Assembly: GCA_038523925.1 (NCBI GenBank)
Contig: JBCBIY010000008.1
Location: forward strand, 78,606 to 142,605
DNA: 64,000 nucleotides
Direction: 5' to 3'
Source: JBCBWG01 sp038523925
GTDB taxonomy: Bacteria > Pseudomonadota > Alphaproteobacteria > Rhizobiales > Hyphomicrobiaceae
The first letter of the stretch is position 1. Each line of letters opens with the position of its first letter. The position numbers and the translations under genes are program-made. The notes below the pieces were generated by a model. The model did not search any database and was not told where the DNA came from. It worked only from the letters and a program-made list of their open reading frames with translations. Below, piece by piece: positions 62,905-64,000 of this stretch.

Positions 62905-62980
62905 GCGATGTCTCCTCAAGCCGCGCAGCCCGGCAAAGCGGTGCTCGCAGCATCGTAGTTCAAGTGGTTGGACGGGTCGT

Positions 62981-63178
62981 TCAGGTTTGAGCGGCGGGGG
63001 CCCGACGCGGCGGGAACGGGTGGACCAGGCGCCACAGGTGGCCGCGCCAATGCGCAGCGCCCCGTCGCGGCACGGGCGACCAGAGATCAGCCCCAAAAGA
63101 CCACCGGTCCGACGGGCCGCCATAAGCCGCAGCCCGCAATTCCGGACCCAACAATTCTTCGATCAAGCGCGCGATCAT
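62981..63178 (-). CDS. Possible 65-residue protein upstream of aas
   Basis: A small frame starting MIARLIEELLGPELRAAAYGG, with an amphipathic first helix and a Trp/His/Pro-rich remainder. It lies between the promoter-like pair at 63217-63244 and aas, 76 bp before the aas start, with GAGAGAG just before its ATG. It is the 3' end of a longer frame that runs through the repeats, so chance openness in GC-rich DNA is a real alternative. I do not recognise a family. Confidence 0.3.
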   Translation of the reverse strand: MIARLIEELLGPELRAAAYGGPSDRWSFGADLWSPVPRRGAAHWRGHLWRLVHPFPPRRAPAAQT

Positions 63179-63216
63179 AGCTCTCTCGTGTTTGGTTTGA
63201 ACATTGATCAATGACG

Positions 63217-63244
63217 GATATAGCAGCTTTTGAACCGAGTTCAA
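63217..63244 (-). promoter_or_regulatory. Sigma70-like promoter with dyad at the -35, upstream of aas
   Basis: On the minus strand TTGAAC, 16 bases, TATATC. The -35 hexamer is half of a perfect inverted repeat, TTGAAC-N3-GTTCAA in either strand (63230-63244), a plausible repressor site. It would drive the small frame and aas. Confidence 0.5.
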
Positions 63245-63329
63245 TAGTGGATGTCCATCGCGGCGCCCTGTCGCGTAGTTGCGGTGTCCAAGAAGTAAAT
63301 GCCGTTCGCTGCGGCGCGCTGACTTTTTG

Positions 63330-63492
63330 GGTCCAACAGGGCAACAGCCCTGTTGGCACACGAGTCCGCTAAAGCCATCCGCTGCGGCGCGCTGCGCTGG
63401 CGATGCCAGCTCCGTGCGCCTCGCTCTGGTCTTCGCGGGGCTCGCGGGTGGCTGCCGCGAGGGCGGTGGGTGGCGGCGCGCTTCTCTTTTTT
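63330..63492. repeat. Repeat unit 1
   Basis: First complete unit. Hairpin 1 has 10-bp arms (CCAACAGGGC/GCCCTGTTGG). Hairpin 2 at 63396-63410 has 6-bp arms (GCTGGC/GCCAGC). A third possible stem is CTCGCGG/CCGCGAG. Confidence 0.85.
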
Positions 63493-63659
63493 GGTCCAAC
63501 CTGCGCAGGCTTGGTTGGCACACGAGTCCGACCGCCATTCGCTGCGGTGCGATCCGGTGAGGCTGATGCCTCACCTCCTTGCGCCTCGCTCTGTTCTTCG
63601 CCGGGCTAACAGGTGGCAGCCGCGGGCGCGGTGGGTGTGGTGGTTGGCCTCTCTTTCTT
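63493..63659. repeat. Repeat unit 2 (divergent type)
   Basis: Most divergent unit. Hairpin 1 keeps a 6-bp outer stem (CCAACC/GGTTGG) with a changed sixth pair. Hairpin 2 at 63556-63575 has 8-bp arms (GGTGAGGC/GCCTCACC), a wholly different sequence at the same place. Confidence 0.85.
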
Positions 63660-63825
63660 GGTCCAACAGGGCAACAGCCCTGTTGGTACACGAGTCCGCT
63701 AAAGCCACCCGCTGCGGCGCGCTGCGCTGGCGATGCCAGCTTCGTGCGCCTCACTCTGGTCTTCGCGGGGTTCGCAGGTGGCTGCCGCGGGCGCAGTGGG
63801 TGTGGCGGCGCGCTCTGTCTTTTTT
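63660..63825. repeat. Repeat unit 3
   Basis: Nearly the same as unit 1. Hairpin 1 arms are identical, hairpin 2 is at 63726-63740, and a short GCAG/CTGC stem replaces the third stem of unit 1. Confidence 0.85.
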
Positions 63826-63991
63826 GGTCCAACAGGGCAACAGCCCTGTTGGCACACGATTCCGCTAAAGCCATGCGCTGCGGCGCGCAGCGCTGGCCGA
63901 TGGCCAGCTTCGTGCGCCTCGCTCTGGTCTTCGCGGGGTTGGCAGGTGGCTGCCGTGGGCGCGGTGGGTGGCGGCGCGCGCTCTCTTTTTT
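63826..63991. repeat. Repeat unit 4
   Basis: Close to units 1 and 3. Hairpin 2 at 63892-63908 has gained one C and one matching G (GCTGGCC/GGCCAGC). The third stem is GGCAG/CTGCC. Confidence 0.85.
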
Positions 63992-64000
63992 GGTCCAACC

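Larger units (their letters stand above)
63330..64000. repeat. Tandem array of about 166-bp units with conserved hairpins
   Basis: Four complete units start at 63330, 63493, 63660 and 63826 (lengths 163, 167, 166 and 166) and a fifth begins at 63992, cut by the window end. A fragment of a unit precedes the array (63301-63329). Each unit starts GGTCCAAC after a T-rich run, then has a hairpin, the phrase CACGA(G/T)TCCG, a second hairpin, CTCTG(G/T)TCTTCGC and a GC-rich tail. Unit lengths are not multiples of three, so the frames change phase between copies. The 820 bases from 63181 to the end hold no other gene I can support, apart from the promoter. Confidence 0.9.

Noticed and set aside
62981..63874. 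A 297-codon minus-strand frame running through the repeat array
   Set aside because: It is open because the repeats are GC-rich; unit lengths are not multiples of three, so the repeat peptide changes phase, and no homology is seen. Only the last 65 codons outside the array were kept, as a doubtful small frame.
63330..64000. CRISPR-like or tRNA-like reading of the terminal repeats
   Set aside because: Units are about 166 bp and similar along their full length, with no short repeat/unique spacer pattern. The CACGAGTCCG phrase recalls a T-arm, but no acceptor or anticodon arm can be built.

Overview
The window is a continuous, gene-dense stretch of high-G+C chromosome from an alphaproteobacterium, most likely in the order Hyphomicrobiales (Rhizobiales). 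The indicators are DUF2865 and DUF2852 proteins, a TIGR02281-type retropepsin, a mutS-glnD pair, a DUF177-plsX pair, helix-hairpin-helix modules of the type attached to alphaproteobacterial NuoE, a TadG-like pilus protein, and sites matching the consensus of the alphaproteobacterial cell-cycle regulator CtrA. I see no rRNA, tRNA, insertion sequence, prophage or CRISPR array. This looks like core chromosome rather than an island. No species is claimed.

Layout. 0-2.8 kb: phospholipid synthesis (plsX with DUF177, which starts at TTG) and an alpha/beta hydrolase. 2.8-7.9 kb: a three-gene envelope cluster on the minus strand (multi-BON OmpA protein, a 32-residue membrane protein, and a membrane-anchored protein with three HhH modules). 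8-14 kb: tRNA hydroxylation (trhO), a 2OG-oxygenase-like protein, small enzymes, a TadG/vWA pilus protein with an odd Arg/Cys insertion, and an XRE regulator. 14-20 kb: nitrogen signalling (glnD) and mismatch repair (mutS). 19.7-22.3 kb: a hydrolase, an amidohydrolase and a cyclase. 22.3-28.2 kb: branched-chain amino acid synthesis, with ilvB and ilvN separated by lysE and gst genes, then miaA and serB head to head. 28.2-39 kb: CaCA antiporter, Atm1-type ABC exporter, LysM coiled-coil protein, LOG-like protein, meaB, and a TPR-CHAT protease-like protein. 39-43.3 kb: cimA-cysS (isoleucine precursor and Cys-tRNA) and an FAH-type hydratase. 43.4-53 kb: DUF2865, an intergenic region with two consensus DnaA boxes, GNAT, thioesterase, Lrp, UDG-like, MBL and nuclease genes, an orphan histidine kinase behind a perfect CtrA box, a retropepsin and a phosphohexomutase. 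53-59.3 kb: DUF2852 with an AT-rich palindromic operator, TetR, DjlA-like and amidase genes, GFA, and an operon of a DUF2852-like protein, a YHYH protein and a lipoprotein. 59.5-63 kb: a fused transporter/acyltransferase/acyl-ACP ligase (Aas type). 63.3 kb to the end: a tandem array of about 166-bp units.

How the parts connect. Lipid and envelope functions recur (PlsX at one end, Aas-type recycling at the other, with OmpA/BON, LysM and amidase proteins between). The isoleucine pathway appears twice (cimA and ilvBN). The least explained parts are the terminal repeat array, in which hairpins are kept while their sequences change; the YHYH operon; the BON/mini-protein/HhH envelope cluster; and the CtrA- and DnaA-type sites in the 44-49 kb region.
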